Below are positions 61,232 to 64,000 of a DNA stretch of 64,000 nt, piece by piece. The position numbers and the translations under genes were made by a program. How positions within the stretch are numbered: position 1 is the stretch's first letter; every line of letters begins with the position of its first letter. This stretch comes from Betaproteobacteria bacterium (GTDB lineage Bacteria; Pseudomonadota; Gammaproteobacteria; Burkholderiales; Casimicrobiaceae): NCBI GenBank assembly GCA_016861105.1, contig BOKS01000014.1, positions 62,001 through 126,000 on the forward strand, written 5' to 3'. The notes under the pieces are model-generated. The model saw nothing but the letters and a program-made list of their open reading frames with translations, was not told the origin of the DNA and did no database searches.

Positions 61232-63261
61232 AGGTCGTCTACACCGACGTTCTCGTCATCGGCGGCGGGCTCGCGGGCCTGCGGCTCGCCATCGCGGCCA
61301 GGCGCCGCGGCCACGACGCGCTGATCCTGTCGCTCGTGCCGCCGAAGCGCTCGCACAGCAAGGCGGCGCAGGGGGGCATGCAGGCCTCGCTCGGCAACGT
61401 GATCAAGGGCCAGGGCGACAACGAGGACGTGCACTTCGAGGACACCGTGCGCGGCTCCGACTGGGGTGCCGACCAGGAGGTCGTGCGCATGTTCGTCAAC
61501 ACGGCGCCCAAGGCGGTGCGCGAGCTGGCGGCCTGGGGCGTGCCGTGGAGCCGCGTGCGCAAGGGCGACCGGCAGGTCGTCATCAACGGCCAGAAGGTGA
61601 CGATCACCGAGCGCGACGAGGCGCACGGCCTCGTCGCGCAGCGCGACTTCGGCGGCACGAAGAAGTGGCGCACCTGCTACGTCTCCGACTGCACCGGCCA
61701 CGCGATGCTGCAGGCGGTCGGCGACCAGGCGATCGCCGCGGCCATCCCGGTGCACGAACGCACCGAGGCGCTGGCGCTCATCCACGACGGCGGGCGCTGC
61801 TACGGCGCCGTCGTGCGCGACCTCGTCACGGGAACGCTGTCCGCGTATCTGGCCAAGGCGACGGCGATCACGACGGGCGGCGCGGGGCGGCTCTACCGCG
61901 TGACGACCAACGCCGTGATCTGCGAGGGCATCGGCCACGCGATCGCGCTGGAGACCGGCGTGGCGGCCCTCGGCAACATGGAGGCGGTGCAGTTCCATCC
62001 GACGGGCATCTTCCCGGCCGGCATCCTCGTCACCGAGGGCTGCCGCGGCGACGGCGGCCTGCTCAAGGACGCGGACGGCCACCGCTTCATGCCCGACTAC
62101 GAGCCCGAGAAGAAGGAGCTCGCCTCGCGCGACGTGGTGTCGCGGCGGATGGAGGAGCACATCGCCAAGGGCAAGGGGGTCAAGTCGCGCTTCGGCGACC
62201 ACCTCTGGCTCGACATCACGCTGCTCGGCGAGCAGCACATCCGCCACAACCTGCGCGAGGTCTACGAGATCTGCCACTACTTCATGGGCGTGGACCCGGT
62301 GAAGGACATGATCCCGGTGCGCCCGGCGCAGCACTACACGATGGGCGGGGTGCGGACGAAGCCGAGCGGCGAGAGCCCCACGCTCAAGGGCCTGTTCTCC
62401 GCCGGCGAGGCCGCCTGCTGGGACATGCACGGCTTCAACCGCCTCGGCGGCAATTCGGTCGCCGAGACCGTCGTGGCCGGCATGATCGTCGGCGAGTACG
62501 TCGCCGACTTCTGCGACCGCGCCGAGAACGACGTGAACATCCCGACCGGCGTCGTGCGCGAATTCCTCGAGCGCGAGCAGGCCAAGCTCGACCGGCTGGC
62601 GCAGGGCGGCGGCAGCGAGGACGCGGCGAAGCTCAAGGCGCGCATGCAGGAGATCATGACCGCCAAGGTCGGCATCTTCCGCCGCGGCAAGGACCTCGAG
62701 GAGGCCGTCGACGAGCTCCAGGAGCTGCTGGTGCGCAGCCGCAGCATCGGGCTGCGCTCGCGCGCGCCGGGTCCCAACCCGGAGCTGGTGACGGCCTACC
62801 GCACGCAGAAGATGCTCAGGCTCGCGCTGACGGTCGCGTACGGCGCGCTCACGCGCACCGAGAGCCGCGGCGCGCACTTCCGCGAGGACCATCCGCGCCG
62901 CGACGACGCGCAGTGGCTGAAGCGCACGCTGGCGACGTGGAAGAGCGACGCGGACACGCTCCCCACGCTCGACTACGAGCCGCTCGACATCAGGCGCATG
63001 GAGCTGCCGCCCGGCTGGCGCGGGTACGGCGCGAAGGACTACACCGACCACCCCGACACCGCGGCGCGGCAGGCGGAGGTCGACGCGCTGAAGGAGAAGC
63101 ACGCCGACCGCTTCGCGCGCCAGCGCGCACTCATGCCCTACGACCACCTGCTGCCGCAACGGCTCAAGGGGCGCAACGAGCGCATCGACGAGCGGTTCCC
63201 GGCGGCGCCGGGCGGCGCGGGCGACACGCCGGAGTCCGCGTTCGCCTGGGAAAGCGAGTGA
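61228..63261 (+). CDS. frdA: Fumarate reductase flavoprotein subunit
   Basis: Reduces fumarate to succinate (or runs as succinate dehydrogenase). 677 residues: [20 protein letters not shown] binds [18 protein letters not shown] holds the His for covalent FAD, and [20 protein letters not shown] and [20 protein letters not shown] are active-site segments. The C-terminal [20 protein letters not shown] is typical of the family. It overlaps frdC by four bases. Length and the diheme partner point to the epsilonproteobacteria-like fumarate reductase group rather than the mitochondrial-type SDH. Confidence 0.94.
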   Translation: MKVVYTDVLVIGGGLAGLRLAIAARRRGHDALILSLVPPKRSHSKAAQGGMQASLGNVIKGQGDNEDVHFEDTVRGSDWGADQEVVRMFVNTAPKAVRELAAWGVPWSRVRKGDRQVVINGQKVTITERDEAHGLVAQRDFGGTKKWRTCYVSDCTGHAMLQAVGDQAIAAAIPVHERTEALALIHDGGRCYGAVVRDLVTGTLSAYLAKATAITTGGAGRLYRVTTNAVICEGIGHAIALETGVAALGNMEAVQFHPTGIFPAGILVTEGCRGDGGLLKDADGHRFMPDYEPEKKELASRDVVSRRMEEHIAKGKGVKSRFGDHLWLDITLLGEQHIRHNLREVYEICHYFMGVDPVKDMIPVRPAQHYTMGGVRTKPSGESPTLKGLFSAGEAACWDMHGFNRLGGNSVAETVVAGMIVGEYVADFCDRAENDVNIPTGVVREFLEREQAKLDRLAQGGGSEDAAKLKARMQEIMTAKVGIFRRGKDLEEAVDELQELLVRSRSIGLRSRAPGPNPELVTAYRTQKMLRLALTVAYGALTRTESRGAHFREDHPRRDDAQWLKRTLATWKSDADTLPTLDYEPLDIRRMELPPGWRGYGAKDYTDHPDTAARQAEVDALKEKHADRFARQRALMPYDHLLPQRLKGRNERIDERFPAAPGGAGDTPESAFAWESE

Positions 63262-63270
63262 GGTGAGGAC

Positions 63271-64000
63271 GTGACGACCACGACCATCGTGAAGGCCCCC
63301 TCGACGAGCGCGCCGCCGGCGCCGGCGGCGGCCGCGGCCCCGGCTGGTGGCGTCGCCACCGGCGCGAAGATCCGCGTGCACGCGCTGCGCTACAACCCGC
63401 AGGAGCCTGGCAGCGTCCCGCACATGCAGACCTACGAGCTCGAGCAGACGGAAGGGATGACGCTGTTCATCGCGCTCTCCGAGATCCGCGAGACGCTGGA
63501 TCCCACGCTGCAGTTCGACTTCGTCTGCCGCGCCGGCATCTGCGGCAGCTGCGCGATGATGGTCAACGGACGCCCGACGCTCGCCTGCCGCACGCTGACG
63601 CGCGACGTCGGGCCGGACATCACGCTGGCGCCGCTGCCGGTGTTCGAGCTCATCGGCGACCTGTCGGTCAACACCGGCAGGTGGATGCGCGGCACCAGCG
63701 AGCGCCTGGAGGCGTGGCTGCACGGGGACCCCCAGGCCCGCGACATCTGCCGCATCGAGGAGCCGATGGAGCCGGAGCTCGCCGAGAAGCTGAACGAGCT
63801 GGACCGCTGCGTGGAGTGCGGCTGCTGCGTGGCCGCTTGCGGGACGGCGCGCATGCGGCCCGACTTCGTCGGCGCGGTGGGCATGGCGAAGATCGCCCGC
63901 TTCCGCCTCGACCCGCGCGACAAGCGCACCGACGACGACTACTACGAGCTGGTGGGCACCGACGACGGCGTGTTCGGCTGCATGTCGCTGCTCGCCTGCC
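63271..64000 (+). CDS. frdB: Fumarate reductase iron-sulfur subunit (3' end outside window)
   Basis: The first 243 codons are present, open to the window end. After a ~25-residue Thr/Ala/Pro-rich extension comes AKIRVHALRYNPQEPGSVPH, the [2Fe-2S] motif CRAGICGSCAMMVNGRPTLA C, and CVECGCCVAACGTARM, which starts the [4Fe-4S]/[3Fe-4S] domain; a later Cys pair starts at FGCMSLLAC where the window stops. GTG start with GTGAGG just upstream, nine bases after frdA. It passes electrons from the FrdC hemes to FrdA. Confidence 0.93.
   Translation, partial: MTTTTIVKAPSTSAPPAPAAAAAPAGGVATGAKIRVHALRYNPQEPGSVPHMQTYELEQTEGMTLFIALSEIRETLDPTLQFDFVCRAGICGSCAMMVNGRPTLACRTLTRDVGPDITLAPLPVFELIGDLSVNTGRWMRGTSERLEAWLHGDPQARDICRIEEPMEPELAEKLNELDRCVECGCCVAACGTARMRPDFVGAVGMAKIARFRLDPRDKRTDDDYYELVGTDDGVFGCMSLLAC

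Overview
The window is about 64 kb of very GC-rich DNA (roughly 70% by eye) from a betaproteobacterium. The linkage apaG / rpe-gph-trpE / trpGDC, the complete Na+-NQR operon and the protein sequences fit Burkholderiales or Rhodocyclales; I cannot name a species. All gene calls rest on reading translations and motifs, with no database search.

Layout. 1-7250: partial apaG, the rpe-gph-trpE run, a transglutaminase pair, three very small genes and a convergent hybrid histidine kinase. 7650-19719: an integrated element of about 12 kb with tyrosine integrase, a probable structured RNA, AlpA-like regulator, Toprim/DUF927 primase-helicase, iteron-like 9-mers, conserved island genes, then less GC-rich cargo (a PIN-like protein, a HEPN-motif protein with a divergent small RNA, a SHOCT protein, a lipoprotein) and a frameshifted gene copy. 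The element lies at the 5' end of trpG: a 24-bp near-copy of the trpG start (21/24 identical) lies at its left end and the real trpG start at its right end. 19696-23102: trpG-trpD-HIT-trpC and a VOC protein. 23224-28360: a glycerol-3-phosphate-type ABC importer with a phosphodiesterase-family enzyme. 28481-33246: a three-domain glycosyltransferase and an EAL-HDOD protein, followed by a repeat cluster. 33461-38937 (minus): trmB, an exported protein, thiG/thiS, an ECF sigma/zinc-finger pair and a CoA-transferase. 39148-42133: P-type ATPase and universal stress protein.

42175-64000 is an energy-metabolism block. Minus strand: nqrABCDEF with a CBS protein, apbE and nqrM (a pump plus its flavin and iron maturation factors); then NfnAB-like fusion, ferritin-like protein, pyruvate:ferredoxin oxidoreductase (NifJ), a DHOD-like protein, ferredoxin and malic enzyme. 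Plus strand: frdCAB. TTGAC-N4-GTCAA-type FNR boxes precede the NQR operon, the ATPase/CoA-transferase pair and the nfn/frd divergent region, suggesting joint control by oxygen or redox state. Together these genes would interconvert malate, pyruvate, acetyl-CoA and fumarate/succinate, exchange electrons between ferredoxin, NAD(H) and NADP(H), and keep a sodium gradient.

The most novel part is the trpG-targeting element: its attachment site, its two predicted RNAs, its iterons and its HEPN/PIN cargo.
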